A stretch of DNA of 38,489 nucleotides from a bacterium (GCA_029934085.1 JAOZMY010000012.1:1-38489); one strand, 5' to 3'. Shown: positions 1 through 9,479, counted from the stretch's first letter. Notes: generated by a model not told the origin, from the sequence alone. Numbers and translations: made by a program.

Positions 1-92
1 AAAATCAAACAAACATGATATTTTATTCACAATGTTTGCGTTTAACTTATATTTTATTTTTCTTTATGTATTTCCCTTTTTCGCATGAAAAT

Positions 93-306
93 ATCCTGTC
101 AATCCTGTTCATCCCGTCAAAAATCTGTTTTTATCCGTATAAATCCGTGTCCTCTCTCGTTTTTCTGGCCCCGGTTGAATCCCCTTGCGGGGTGCCCTTC
201 GGGATAATTCAACGGGTAAGTTTGCTTGGTTTAAAATCTGTGTTCATCTGCGTGAATCTGCGGATTATAAGAGAATCCTGTCGATCCTGTTCATCCTGTC
301 AAAAAA
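93..306. repeat. Dispersed intergenic repeat, two copies
   Basis: The motif ATCCTGTC(A/G)ATCCTGTTCATC occurs at about 93-114 and again at 275-298, each time followed by a CGTCAAAAA or TGTCAAAAA run. Between them lie variants of a second word, ATCTGTxTTxATCxGxxTxAATCxG (about 123-148 and 236-262). Degenerate words of this kind are common intergenic repeats in deltaproteobacterial and other genomes. The 98- and 119-codon ORFs in the track here are read-through of the repeats and are not credible genes. The function is unknown. Confidence 0.6.
171..216. other. Three-way-junction-like structured element
   Basis: A perfect 7-bp outer stem (GTTGAAT 174-180 with ATTCAAC 207-213) encloses two small hairpins, CCCC-TTGC-GGGG (181-192) and CCC-TTC-GGG (195-203), with almost no linker. 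This could fold as a compact three-way junction in RNA or as a cruciform in DNA. It sits between the two repeat copies. A related but less complete string (GGTTGA..CCCCTTGC..GGGTG) occurs near 6585-6607. It has no tRNA features. Confidence 0.4.
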
Positions 307-353
307 TTTAATTTTACTACGTAATTCACGGATCCAAGCCGTCGTAAGAACAA

Positions 354-382
354 AAAAAGAGGGGAGAAACTCCCCTCTTTTT
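354..382 (-). terminator. Rho-independent terminator of the AOR gene
   Basis: An uninterrupted 13-bp stem (AAAAAGAGGGGAG / CTCCCCTCTTTTT) closes a three-base AAA loop and lies just beyond the stop codon of the minus-strand AOR gene. On the minus strand it is followed by a T run, as expected of an intrinsic terminator. The A/T runs on both sides mean that it could also work in the other direction. Confidence 0.9.
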
Positions 383-404
383 CTTGTTCGATATGGACTC
401 CGGA

Positions 405-2198
405 CTACAAGCCCAGCTCCTTCTTCTTTTCCTCGGTGGGGACACCGTTTTCGTCCCAGCCGCGGACCTTGTAGTATTCCGGCAGCAGTTCGCCCAGCTT
501 GTGCACGGTGCCCTTGTTGGGGCCATCCGGCATGGGCTCCTTGAGGAGGCGTTCCGGTAGGGTGTCGTCGTCTTTGCTGAATCCCTCACGCAGATTGAAG
601 AGCCGCTCCAGGTTCCAGATCCGCTCACCGATCTTCAGGACTTCGTTTCCATCAATGTCCCACCCAGTGGCAGCCGCTGCCAAGGCCCCATACTCATCCG
701 CGCCCAGGGCGAAAGAAGAGAAGAGGCAAAGGCCGCTCGCGTCGATGAAGGCGGTCAAATCCTGGAAGGTTTTGACCCAGGTTGGTTTCCCTTCGAGCGC
801 CTGAGGATCAATCTTCTCAGGTGCACCCAGGATCTCGGGGGAGATCATGTATCCGCGGACGTGGCAACCGCCCCGGTTGGAGGTAGCGTATTCAAGACCA
901 TGTCCCTGCGCCCCACGGGGGTCGTAGGCAGGCAGTTCCTGTTTCTTGACCGACATGGAGAGTTCGGGGTGTCCGTAGGCAGACGCCAAACGGTAAGAAC
1001 CCTCGGCCAGCTTGTCACCAAATCCCTCGCGGAGCCCCATCTTTCGGGTATATTCCACAATGGCCTCGGCGCTGCCGAATTTCAATTCGGGTCCGTCAAG
1101 GTCTTCCTTGGGAAGGTATCCCCGTTCATAGAGCTCCATGGCCGCCGCGATGGTGGCTCCGGCGGAAATTCCGTCCAGACCCAGCTCGTTGCAGAGGTAG
1201 TTGGCCTCGACGATGGCCTTCAAATCGTCCACACCACAGTCGGCACCAAAGGACCAGGCCACTTCGTACTCGGGGCCTTCCCCTTCCCGGCCGTTGATCT
1301 TGGTGGCGCGCCCGCAGCCGATGGGGCATGCGAAGCAGTGGGTGTTTTTCGTCAGGTATGTATCCGCCAAGGTCTCACCACTGATCTTGGAGGCCCCTTC
1401 GAAAACACCTGTCTGGAAGTTCCTGGTGGGGAAAAGTCCGTTTTCGTTGATGACGTTAACGAGCACGGCAGTTCCGTAGGCAGGCAGCCCCTGACTCGTG
1501 GTCGGATTCTCGCGGATCTTGCCAATAGTCATTTTCTGGGCCTCGCGGAACTTGTCGGCGTCGGCCAGTTCGACCTTCCCGGTTCCCCGGACAACCACCG
1601 CCTTGAGGTTTTTGGATCCCATGACGGCCCCAACCCCGGTCCTTCCCGCGGCCCGGTTTTTGTCATTAATAATACACGAGATCAAAGAGAGTTTCTCTCC
1701 CGCCGGTCCGATACAGGCAACCTTCGCTTTGCTATCCCCGATCTTCTCCATCAGGATATCGGTAGTCTCGTGGGTGTTCTTTCCCCACAGGTCAGAGGCG
1801 TCTCTAATTTCAACCTCATCGTCTTTGATCCAGACGTAGACGGGTTTTTCCGCCTTTCCCTCGAAAATGATGAGGTCATATCCGGCGGTTTTGAATTCCT
1901 TGCCGAAAAAACCTCCGGAATTGGACGAGGCAATGGCCCCGTTCAACGGGCCTTTGGTGATGACCATGTATCGCCCGCCCGTAGGGGCCGACGTTCCCGT
2001 CAACGGACCCGCAGCGAAAATCAGCTTATTCTCCGGGCTGAGGGGATCCGTTCCCGCGGGAAGTTCGTCATAGAGAATCTTCGTCGCGATCCCCCTCCCA
2101 CCGAGAAAGTTCCTCGCCAGGGACTCATCGAGGGACTCTTTCGAGATCTCTCCCGAGCTTAGATTAATCCGCAAAATCGTACCGTTCAATGCCTTCAT
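405..2198 (-). CDS. Aldehyde:ferredoxin oxidoreductase (AOR family), stand-alone
   Basis: This 597-residue protein has the length and layout of tungsten/molybdenum-pterin AORs, which oxidise aldehydes to carboxylates with ferredoxin as electron acceptor in the cytoplasm. The N-terminal pterin-binding domain carries the family strings [13 protein letters not shown] and [16 protein letters not shown]. The [4Fe-4S] ligands appear as CFACPIGC (Cys near 287, 290, 294) and the distal DASGLC (Cys near 491). The start is well placed: GGGAGGCACAAT precedes the ATG. It is a single-gene unit with its own terminator and no ferredoxin partner next to it, unlike the second AOR at 25145. The substrate cannot be read from the sequence. 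Confidence 0.9.
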   Translation of the reverse strand: MKALNGTILRINLSSGEISKESLDESLARNFLGGRGIATKILYDELPAGTDPLSPENKLIFAAGPLTGTSAPTGGRYMVITKGPLNGAIASSNSGGFFGKEFKTAGYDLIIFEGKAEKPVYVWIKDDEVEIRDASDLWGKNTHETTDILMEKIGDSKAKVACIGPAGEKLSLISCIINDKNRAAGRTGVGAVMGSKNLKAVVVRGTGKVELADADKFREAQKMTIGKIRENPTTSQGLPAYGTAVLVNVINENGLFPTRNFQTGVFEGASKISGETLADTYLTKNTHCFACPIGCGRATKINGREGEGPEYEVAWSFGADCGVDDLKAIVEANYLCNELGLDGISAGATIAAAMELYERGYLPKEDLDGPELKFGSAEAIVEYTRKMGLREGFGDKLAEGSYRLASAYGHPELSMSVKKQELPAYDPRGAQGHGLEYATSNRGGCHVRGYMISPEILGAPEKIDPQALEGKPTWVKTFQDLTAFIDASGLCLFSSFALGADEYGALAAAATGWDIDGNEVLKIGERIWNLERLFNLREGFSKDDDTLPERLLKEPMPDGPNKGTVHKLGELLPEYYKVRGWDENGVPTEEKKKELGL

Positions 2199-2285
2199 AT
2201 TGTGCCTCCCTTTTTGTTGGTTGGAAATTACTTTTTGCCTCTATCTTAATCTTTCCAGACACCCATTCATAACTTATTGTTTATT

Positions 2286-2314
2286 AACATATAAAAATAT
2301 ACCACATTGCGCAA
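2286..2314 (-). promoter_or_regulatory. Candidate sigma70-type promoter of the AOR gene
   Basis: On the minus strand TTGCGC and TATGTT are separated by 17 bases, about 90 bases upstream of the AOR start in an AT-rich spacer. The -35 box lies inside the palindrome ATTGCGCAAT (2306-2315), which could be an operator. The -10 match is only partial. Confidence 0.35.
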
Positions 2315-2463
2315 TTTTTTCAACATGAATCTTGAAAGGGGACAATAAAACTCCCTCCAAATATGCCAATACCGCAAAAGGGCGGGGCGCAACGGCATCT
2401 ATACGATTCTTTGAAAATGTATGTTATCATCTCAGGCCAAGAATCCTCACCAAGGGAGTGTCC

Positions 2464-5400
2464 ATGAAACGTCTTCATTTCCTTTTCGTGTTGATGGCTT
2501 GCCTGATTTTCGTTTCAACCCAGGGCCATACCGCCCCTCCGGTCCCGTCTCCGCTCGTTCCTTGGGAATCCTGGGTCCTTTACGGACATGAGAATCGTGT
2601 CTGTCCCACCCCCTACAACAACGCGGACACCCATCAGTGTCTTTGGCCTTCCCGCCTGAAGTTAGAAGTTTTCCCTTCGGAAGGGCGCTTCTCTCAGCAA
2701 TGGCTTGTCTTCAAACCATCCCTCGTTCCCCTTCCCGGCTCCCCGACCCTTTGGCCCCAAGAGGTCAAAGAAGGGGCTAAAATCCTGTCTGTCATCGAGA
2801 AGAATGGCCGGCCCGTCGTTCAGCTTCCCCCCGGCGAACACATCATCACCGGCCGGTTCCTCTGGCGCAAGATTCCAGAAATGATCCCGGTTCCTCCGGC
2901 TTGCGGCCTTGTCACCCTCACCGTCGCGGGGAAAGAGGTTCGACCGGTCGTGGACGAGTCTGGACGGCTTTGGCTTCAGAAGAAACCGAAGGCCCTGACA
3001 TTCGAGGATAAACTGGATGTGGAGGCCTTCCGGCTCGTGGAAGACACGATTCCCATGAAGATTACAACCCTCCTGAAGTTGAATGTTTCCGGCCATCCCC
3101 GTGAGATTACCCTTAAGGGGGCGCTCCTGGAAGGCGCCGTGCCGCTCGAGATCACAAGCCCTCTTCCCGCACGTCTCGACGCCAACGGCCGACTGCAGAT
3201 CCAAGCGCGGCCCGGCCAGTGGAATCTCCGCGTCGCCGCTTATCTGAAAGGTCACGTCCGCTCCATCCGTCCTGTCCCCTTCATCGGTTCCCGGGAGGTC
3301 TGGTGTTTCAAGCCCCAAAGCGACATTCGTATGGTCAAGATCAAGGGAGTCCCCGCCATCGACCCAAGGCAGACGGGCCTCCCTCCTGAATGGAAGCGCT
3401 ATACCGCTTATCTCGTCACCCCCGATTCCCAGGTCATCCTGGAGGAGCTTCGCCGGGGCGATCCCCATCCCGCTCCCGACCAACTGAATTTACGGCGCAC
3501 CCTGTGGCTCGATTTCGACGGCGGGGGATTCACGATTCAGGACCATATCACCGGCACCGTCCGCCAGTCCTGGCGTCTCGACATGAATCACCCCATCCGC
3601 CTGGGGCACGTTTCCATCGATGGGAAGGATCAGCTCATCACCCGTTTCGGGAAGAACGAAGGGGTGGAGCTCCGAAAAGGAGCCCTCAATATGACTGCGG
3701 AATCACGCCTCAAGGGTCATTCCGGTCCCATCCCCGCCGTGGGTTGGAACCACGACTTCCGGAGCGTGGGAGGGGTTCTGAATCTTCCCCCCGGGTGGCG
3801 ACTTTTGACCATGTCCGGGCCGGATAGCGTGACGGGAACCTGGTTCGAAAAATGGACACTCCTCGATCTGTTTCTCGTCCTCATCATCACCATGATTGTG
3901 GGGAGACTTTTCGGGATCAAGTGGGCACTTCTCGCCTTTGTGACCCTTGTGCTTACTTATCATGAGAAGGGAGCCCCGCAAATCATCTGGCTGAATGTCC
4001 TGATCCCCGTCGCCCTCCTTCAGTTCCTCCCGGAGGGATGGGTAAAAGGACTCGTAAGGCTCTGGCGTCTCGGCGCCGTGGTGGCCCTGATCGTTCTCTC
4101 TCTCCCCTTTATGATCCACCAGGTTCGGATTGGCATCTATCCCCAGCTCGAGCGTGTCTCCACCCGGCATGATACCATAGCCCTCCAGCGGATCCCTATG
4201 GGCGCGAAACGGGAACAGATTTTCGTGAAAAAGCGCGCCTCAGATCGAACATTCTCCTCCAAAGGCAAGCTCTACAGCTATTCCCGAAGCAACAAGATCC
4301 AGAGGAAAGGGCTCCTTCTCAGTAAGGAGAAACAAAAGGCGGTCCTCGCCTTCGATCCCAACGCCCGAATCCAGACGGGTCCCGGTGTTCCCTCGTGGAG
4401 ATGGCGGCAAATCCCCCTCAAATGGAACGGCCCAGTGGACAAAACTCAGACCCTCCGTCTCTGGCTTCTTTCTCCAAGGGTTAATCTGTTTCTGTCTCTT
4501 CTCCGGGTTTTCTTCCTCGGCTGGCTAATCTACCTCTGCGCGGGTCTCGGGAATATCCGAAAGGACCACTCCGTAAAAGGTCTCTGGATCGCAGGTCTCG
4601 TAATTATGTTTTTCGTCTCCCCCTTCATTTCTGCCGTTCCATCAAACGCCTCTAATTTCCCGCCCGACTCCATGCTGAAAGAACTCCAGAAACGGCTCCT
4701 GAAACCTCCCGACTGCCTTCCCCATTGTGCCGTTATCCCCAAAATGGACCTGAAAATTACCCCGGACGATCTTCGGATTCTTCTGGAGATTCACGCGGCG
4801 GTCGACACGTCCGTCCCCCTTCCCGGGAATCTCCGTATCTGGCAGCCCATACAAATCCTCCTCGACGAGAAACCGGCGAAAGGACTGTTCCGCGATACGT
4901 CCGGACATCTGTGGCTCTACTGTCCTTCCGGCATCCACCGGGTCCTCATCACGGGTTCCGTTTCCGGTCTTCGGTCCTTCCACCTTCCCTTTCCGCTTCC
5001 ACCCCGGATGACAAGTGTCTCAGCGGAAGGTTGGCGAATCCAAGGAATCAACGAGGACGGACAGCTCTTGTCTACCCTTCGTTTCAACCGCGAGGGAAGC
5101 GGTGAGTCCACAAACCGGCGGATGCTTCCTCGATCCGAGATTCCTCCGTTCTTTCACGTTACCCGCACCTTGTCGCTTGGCCTACAATGGGGGATTCGAA
5201 CCACCGTCGAGCGGCTGACGCCTATCGGGACTCCCTATGTTCTCCAAGTTCCCCTGGTGAAGGGGGAATCGGTTACCACGGAAGGGTTCGACGTGCGAGA
5301 CGGCAAGATTACCCTCTCCTTTAAAGCCAATACACGGGTCCTGAGCTGGCGCTCCCGACTTGAACGGTCGAAAGACCTTACCTTGAAGGCCCCGAAAGAG

Positions 5401-6537
5401 ATTCCTTGGACGGAGACGTGGATCCTGGACGCGAGCCCAATCTGGCACTGTGAGCTCTCGGGTATCCCGGTGGTTCACCACCAAGACAGGAGGGGCTACT
5501 GGCAGCCCACCTGGAAACCCTGGCCGGGTGAAACGGTATCCATCCGGGTGACTCGTCCCAAGGCCGTTGCCGGTGAGATTTTAACCATTCATCGGGTCAA
5601 GGTTCAGTTGGACAAGGGAAAACGGTTCCATCGCATCCACCTCTCTTTCGACGCAAAGGCAAGTCAGGGGCAACAACACACCGTCAAACTTCCCCCCGGC
5701 GCGAAACTCCTGAAAGTCGCCATCGACGGAAAATCCCAGCCCATCCAGTTGCGGAAAGGAACTCTCACCCTCCCCCTGCATCCCGGCAGGCAGAACCTCC
5801 AGATTACCTGGCTGCAACCGGCATCCGCCACGCCGATCACCCGACTACCCAAGATCGACATCGGTCACAACGCCGTCAATGCCTCGATTGTCTACAAGAT
5901 CCCCTCCAAGCACTGGGTTCTTTGGGCACATGGCCCAACTCTCGGCCCTGCTGTCCTATTCTGGAGCTACGTGTTGGTGATTCTGTTGATTGCCGTGGGT
6001 CTCGGAAAGATCCCATGGACCCCGTTAAAGACCCGCCATTGGATCCTCCTCGGTCTGGGCCTGACGCAGGTTCATCCCCTCGTTTCCCTGATCATCGTGG
6101 GCTGGTTCATCGCCCTGGGCATACGGGAAAAGGAACCCCCCATAGACGGAGCCTTCCGTTTCGACGTCACCCAGTTGATTCTGATCGGGTGGACTATCGC
6201 GGCCATGATCGGACTCTATCTGGCCATTACGAAAGGTCTCCTGGGCATCCCGGACATGCAGATTTCAGGGAACGGATCCACTCACGGCTGGCTCCGATGG
6301 TTCCAGGATCGGGCCACTCCCATCCTGCCTCAACCCTGGGTCCTCTCCGTCCCGCTGTTGGTCTTTAGGGGACTGATGCTCTTATGGGCCCTGTGGCTGG
6401 CCTACAGCCTGCTCCGATGGCTCCGATGGGGATGGCAGTGCTTCAATCAGGGAGGTGCCTGGAAAAAACTGCGACTACGGACGGACCGGAAGCTCAAGGT
6501 GAAAAAGACGGAACCATCTCCGGGGAAGGGAGACTAA
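2464..6537 (+). CDS. Large secreted/membrane protein of unknown function (1357 aa)
   Basis: The ORF track begins at a TTG at 2332. The likely start is the ATG at 2464, which has an AGGGAG ribosome site and opens a clear signal peptide (MKRLHFLFVLMACLIFVSTQGHTA). After a large extracytoplasmic part rich in beta-type sequence, a cluster of hydrophobic segments lies near 3860-4120, two more near 4480-4640, then a second extracytoplasmic part, and finally several membrane segments from about 5930 to 6450. The two soluble halves look like a loose internal duplication (both open with a CP or LPHC Cys-containing stretch). I do not recognise a catalytic domain. It may be an envelope scaffold or sensor. 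It precedes the sigma/anti-sigma operon, but the 158-bp gap leaves co-transcription open. Confidence 0.8.
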   Translation: MKRLHFLFVLMACLIFVSTQGHTAPPVPSPLVPWESWVLYGHENRVCPTPYNNADTHQCLWPSRLKLEVFPSEGRFSQQWLVFKPSLVPLPGSPTLWPQEVKEGAKILSVIEKNGRPVVQLPPGEHIITGRFLWRKIPEMIPVPPACGLVTLTVAGKEVRPVVDESGRLWLQKKPKALTFEDKLDVEAFRLVEDTIPMKITTLLKLNVSGHPREITLKGALLEGAVPLEITSPLPARLDANGRLQIQARPGQWNLRVAAYLKGHVRSIRPVPFIGSREVWCFKPQSDIRMVKIKGVPAIDPRQTGLPPEWKRYTAYLVTPDSQVILEELRRGDPHPAPDQLNLRRTLWLDFDGGGFTIQDHITGTVRQSWRLDMNHPIRLGHVSIDGKDQLITRFGKNEGVELRKGALNMTAESRLKGHSGPIPAVGWNHDFRSVGGVLNLPPGWRLLTMSGPDSVTGTWFEKWTLLDLFLVLIITMIVGRLFGIKWALLAFVTLVLTYHEKGAPQIIWLNVLIPVALLQFLPEGWVKGLVRLWRLGAVVALIVLSLPFMIHQVRIGIYPQLERVSTRHDTIALQRIPMGAKREQIFVKKRASDRTFSSKGKLYSYSRSNKIQRKGLLLSKEKQKAVLAFDPNARIQTGPGVPSWRWRQIPLKWNGPVDKTQTLRLWLLSPRVNLFLSLLRVFFLGWLIYLCAGLGNIRKDHSVKGLWIAGLVIMFFVSPFISAVPSNASNFPPDSMLKELQKRLLKPPDCLPHCAVIPKMDLKITPDDLRILLEIHAAVDTSVPLPGNLRIWQPIQILLDEKPAKGLFRDTSGHLWLYCPSGIHRVLITGSVSGLRSFHLPFPLPPRMTSVSAEGWRIQGINEDGQLLSTLRFNREGSGESTNRRMLPRSEIPPFFHVTRTLSLGLQWGIRTTVERLTPIGTPYVLQVPLVKGESVTTEGFDVRDGKITLSFKANTRVLSWRSRLERSKDLTLKAPKEIPWTETWILDASPIWHCELSGIPVVHHQDRRGYWQPTWKPWPGETVSIRVTRPKAVAGEILTIHRVKVQLDKGKRFHRIHLSFDAKASQGQQHTVKLPPGAKLLKVAIDGKSQPIQLRKGTLTLPLHPGRQNLQITWLQPASATPITRLPKIDIGHNAVNASIVYKIPSKHWVLWAHGPTLGPAVLFWSYVLVILLIAVGLGKIPWTPLKTRHWILLGLGLTQVHPLVSLIIVGWFIALGIREKEPPIDGAFRFDVTQLILIGWTIAAMIGLYLAITKGLLGIPDMQISGNGSTHGWLRWFQDRATPILPQPWVLSVPLLVFRGLMLLWALWLAYSLLRWLRWGWQCFNQGGAWKKLRLRTDRKLKVKKTEPSPGKGD

Positions 6538-6666
6538 GGTCATATCTGATCCCTCTCGATCCCCCACTCTGCCACTTCCCTCCTGGTTGAGCACCCCTTG
6601 CCGGGTGGTTCGGCCGATTTCTCCTTGCATCCCCATCGAAAAACAACTAAAATTCCAGGCGACATC

Positions 6667-6696
6667 ATGAATAAACAGAAACAAGTATTCGTCTAA
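6667..6696 (+). CDS. Possible 9-codon leader ORF before the ECF sigma gene
   Basis: ATG at 6667 opens a nine-residue peptide (MNKQKQVFV) whose TAA shares its last A with the ATG of the sigma gene (TAATG). The sigma gene has no convincing ribosome site of its own, so re-initiation from this mini-ORF is a plausible translation route. It could also be chance. Confidence 0.3.
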   Translation: MNKQKQVFV

Positions 6697-7292
6697 TGTT
6701 TAAAAGTAATAAAAAGGCAGTGAAATTAGACTACGCCGTCAGCGATAATAACGTGTCAGAATTCAGGAAGGTTGTCGAAAACTACCGCAAAAGAGTTTAT
6801 CAGACGGCTTATGGCATTGTCCAGAATGTCGATGATGCAAAAGATATTACACAGGAGGTTTTTCTGAAGGTTTTCAAGAAGATGGACACGTTCAAGGGGG
6901 AGGCAAGCCTATCGACCTGGATTTATAGAATTACCGTGAACACAAGCATCGATATGTTAAGAAAACGCAAAACGCGGTCTTCCGTCATGCTCCAGGAAGG
7001 CCTGAATTACGATGAACAAATATTGGATAACCCGGGTCCTTCTCAACCTCATAATTCTTCCCCCTTCGAAAAAACCTATCAAGGTGAGATCAGAAAAAAA
7101 ATCAAAGAGGCCTTCATGAAGCTCTCCCCGGAACACCGTTCCACCCTCGTCCTCCGCGAAATCGAAGGCCTCTCTTACCAGGAAATCGCGGACACGATGG
7201 AATGTTCGCCGGGAACGGTTATGTCACGCCTCCATTACGCAAGGAAGAAGATGCAAAAACTCCTCGCCCCTTTGAGGGAGGAAACACCATGA
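6696..7292 (+). CDS. ECF-type RNA polymerase sigma factor (RpoE-like)
   Basis: This 198-residue protein has the sigma-70 region 2 pattern (YRKRVYQTAYGIVQNVDDAKDITQEVFLKVF.. STWIYRITVNTSIDMLRKRK, about residues 30-90) and a region 4 helix-turn-helix (LSPEHRSTLVLREIEGLSYQEIADTM.. GTVMSRLHYARKKM, about 140-190), with no region 1 or 3, as in group 4 sigma factors. Its stop overlaps the next gene by four bases (ATGA), which is classic coupling to its anti-sigma factor. It probably directs an envelope-stress or extracytoplasmic regulon. The start has a weak ribosome site and may depend on the upstream mini-ORF. Confidence 0.93.
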   Translation: MFKSNKKAVKLDYAVSDNNVSEFRKVVENYRKRVYQTAYGIVQNVDDAKDITQEVFLKVFKKMDTFKGEASLSTWIYRITVNTSIDMLRKRKTRSSVMLQEGLNYDEQILDNPGPSQPHNSSPFEKTYQGEIRKKIKEAFMKLSPEHRSTLVLREIEGLSYQEIADTMECSPGTVMSRLHYARKKMQKLLAPLREETP

Positions 7293-7810
7293 GACGCTGT
7301 AGAAAGATACAGAAGGATATGGACCGCTATCTCGACCGGGAGCTAACCCCGGAAAAGGTTCGCCCCTTCGAAGACCATCTTCGGTCGTGTCAAAGATGCC
7401 GGCAAGTTTTGGAGCAAAAACGAGAGCAGCGGCGGCAACGTATTCTTGGGCTTATTCCGGAAGACGTTCCCATCACAACGGAAGAGATCCTCGCGGCTGT
7501 CCAGGGGAAACCCTTGACGGAGCCCGTTCTTGAAAGCCCGGAAGAAAGTCAAGTAGCCCCCATTTCCCATTGGTGGGATACCCTAAGGAGATTTGCCTTT
7601 CGACCTGCGCCCGCCATCGCCCTGGCCTTTTGCATTATCGCCTTGGGACTTAGCTTCTTCCTCCCCTTTGGCTCCAAGAAAAACCGCGAACCGGGAATCG
7701 TTATCGAACAGATCGAGTCGTCTGGCACGGTCATGATCTTCCAACCGGAACAAACGGACACAACAGTAATCTGGATCGTCCCCCAGGATGAAAAAAAGGA
7801 GGCAACTTGA
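7289..7810 (+). CDS. Zinc-binding membrane anti-sigma factor
   Basis: The start at 7289 overlaps the sigma stop (ATGA) and has GAGGGAGG upstream; the longer ORF in the track is an artefact. The 173-residue product has an N-terminal ZAS/zf-HC2 domain with His30-x3-Cys34-x2-Cys37 plus Cys4, then a single membrane segment (AIALAFCIIALGLSFFL, about residues 110-126) and a short extracytoplasmic tail. This is the usual build of an anti-sigma factor that holds its ECF sigma at the membrane until an envelope signal releases it. Confidence 0.9.
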   Translation: MRRCRKIQKDMDRYLDRELTPEKVRPFEDHLRSCQRCRQVLEQKREQRRQRILGLIPEDVPITTEEILAAVQGKPLTEPVLESPEESQVAPISHWWDTLRRFAFRPAPAIALAFCIIALGLSFFLPFGSKKNREPGIVIEQIESSGTVMIFQPEQTDTTVIWIVPQDEKKEAT

Positions 7811-7811
7811 G

Positions 7812-8273
7812 ATGAAGTTTTCTATCATACCCAAACACGCTTTATTCCTTCTTCTCTGCCTGGTTATGATAACCCTCCTCATCCCCCCATCAGGAGAGGC
7901 GGCCTCTGTCGATTTAGAGTGGCGCATTATCGCCGCGAGCCACCAAAAGGGGAGCGTCGACCCGAGGCTCAAGGACATCTATCGCAACTTGGGCGCGATT
8001 TTCAACTACAACTCATACAAACTGGTCAATATGAACCGGGTCCATCTCAGTCCAAACCAATCGGTCTCCATCCCTCTGTCAAACGTGAAGACCTGTATCA
8101 TCAAACTCACCCAAGCCACCCCAAAGTGGGCCCATATCCAAATTCAGATCACGAAGAAAGGGCAAACGATTTTTGGAACGAACGCCCGCCTCATGAATGG
8201 ACGGATGCTCCTCTTGGGCGGCCCCTCAAGCAAGGGCAAGGCCTTGATCTTCTCTCTCAGGAGTTTCTGGTAA
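7812..8273 (+). CDS. Secreted protein of the sigma/anti-sigma operon
   Basis: The start is one base after the anti-sigma stop, with AGGAGG at the right distance. The 153-residue product begins with a signal peptide (LFLLLCLVMITLLIPPSGEAA) and then a compact beta-rich domain (IYRNLGAIFNYNSYKLVNMNRVHL.. SVSIPL). I do not know a catalytic family for it. Its place as third gene suggests an envelope component or signal input for the ECF switch. It ends seven bases from the convergent NAPRT gene, with no terminator visible between them. Confidence 0.8.
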   Translation: MKFSIIPKHALFLLLCLVMITLLIPPSGEAASVDLEWRIIAASHQKGSVDPRLKDIYRNLGAIFNYNSYKLVNMNRVHLSPNQSVSIPLSNVKTCIIKLTQATPKWAHIQIQITKKGQTIFGTNARLMNGRMLLLGGPSSKGKALIFSLRSFW

Positions 8274-8279
8274 AGGGTT

Positions 8280-9479
8280 TCAGAGCGAAAAATGCTCTAA
8301 TTGCGAGAGGACATATTCCCGAATCTTGCTGGGATGGGGCACCGGGGCTTCTATCTTTCCCTGAACGATGACCGGGCGTAGGAGTGGCTCAAGCGTGCCC
8401 CCGCATTCACATGTCATCTCCTCGATCCCACGATTCTGAAATATAACCTGATCCTTAAGGCATCGCGAGCACCGATAGAGCTGCTTGCTCCCCGACATCT
8501 TGCCCTTTTTCGCGAAGGGCTTTCCCTCGATCTCGATGATATCCATGGAAAAATCGACCACGGGGGCATTGCTGATGGCGGTGCCTACCCCGTAGGCGTC
8601 CACATAGGGATTGAGCTGCTGGATCTTATACTCATCCATCCCACCGCTCACGAAGATCTTCACGTGGGAAAATCCACGGATGTCCAGCTCCCATCTGATC
8701 TCTTCGATCATGCGAGGGAAATTCCCCCGTCGGGACGAGGGGGTATCCAGGCGGATGGCATACAATTTTTCTCTCAAGGCCTCCGCGAGATGGATGGCCT
8801 CGAACTTTTCATCGTTGAAGGTGTCGATGAGAACGACGCGCCCCACGTTGGGGTCCACGATCTCATCAAAGGCCTGCGCTGCCCTGACCGTATCTCCGAA
8901 AAGAAGGATCAGGGCGTGAGGCATGGTTCCCGTGGGAACGATTCCCAACATCTCCGCGCCCTTGACGGCGGAGATACCATCACACCCCCCGATATACGCG
9001 CTCCGGTCCACCATGGGAGTCAGGGCTGGATGCACCCTTCTCGCCCCAAAACTCAACACGGAGCGGCTTCCGGCGGCCTTTTTACACCGTGCGGCCTTGG
9101 TCGCCACGCCTGATGACTGACACATCAATCCCAGAATAGCCGTCTCGAGAAGACAGAAATCCTGGTAGTTTCCCTCGATTTCCATGACCGGTTCATAGGA
9201 ACGGAACACCGTTCCCTCAGGCACGGCCCGAACCGTCAGGGGGAGTCCTTCAACAAGTGATAGGATCTCCTCCAGGCCGGAAAAGACCGCCCAGGGCCAG
9301 TCGTCATGGAAGCCCTTGGCGATGAACTCGGCTTTGACGTGCCGATTCAACCCTTTTTTCTCGATGATTTCGTGTGTTCTTACGAAATAGATATCCGTCG
9401 TCTTTCCATCACGGATTTCCTGCGGCGTGGCGATGTGAAACCGAGGTGTTCCCTCTTCGCTATCTGATTTCATTTGCAT
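8280..9479 (-). CDS. Nicotinate phosphoribosyltransferase
   Basis: This 399-residue protein matches the short NAPRT type that makes nicotinate mononucleotide from nicotinate and PRPP in NAD salvage. Family strings include FGARRVHPALTPMVDRSAYIGGCDG, GTMPHALILLFGD and the phosphate-binding FVSGGMDEYKI..DAYGVGTAIS. The C-terminus adds a zinc-ribbon-like tail (CSRCLKDQ.. CECGG). It is the last gene of a minus-strand operon with the NAD(P)HX repair enzyme, so the unit is biased to nicotinamide cofactor metabolism. The ATG at 9479 overlaps the preceding gene; the ATG two codons later at 9473 is equally possible. Confidence 0.92.
   Translation of the reverse strand: MQMKSDSEEGTPRFHIATPQEIRDGKTTDIYFVRTHEIIEKKGLNRHVKAEFIAKGFHDDWPWAVFSGLEEILSLVEGLPLTVRAVPEGTVFRSYEPVMEIEGNYQDFCLLETAILGLMCQSSGVATKAARCKKAAGSRSVLSFGARRVHPALTPMVDRSAYIGGCDGISAVKGAEMLGIVPTGTMPHALILLFGDTVRAAQAFDEIVDPNVGRVVLIDTFNDEKFEAIHLAEALREKLYAIRLDTPSSRRGNFPRMIEEIRWELDIRGFSHVKIFVSGGMDEYKIQQLNPYVDAYGVGTAISNAPVVDFSMDIIEIEGKPFAKKGKMSGSKQLYRCSRCLKDQVIFQNRGIEEMTCECGGTLEPLLRPVIVQGKIEAPVPHPSKIREYVLSQLEHFSL

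Noticed and set aside
171-216. tRNA-like gene
   Set aside because: The stems are arranged as a three-way junction, but it lacks an acceptor stem of proper length, an anticodon arm and a T-loop; it is only about 46 bases.
15-544. Two short plus-strand ORFs at the left end
   Set aside because: They are made of dispersed repeat words, the structured element and the terminator region, with no plausible translation signals.
861-2162. 433-codon plus-strand ORF opposite the AOR gene
   Set aside because: It is a shadow of the AOR coding strand, with no ribosome site and no family likeness; the opposite frame has complete AOR motifs.
4725-5105. Internal short ORFs within the 1357-aa gene
   Set aside because: Frame shadows rich in Arg/Pro/Ser with no start signals; the long frame is continuous.
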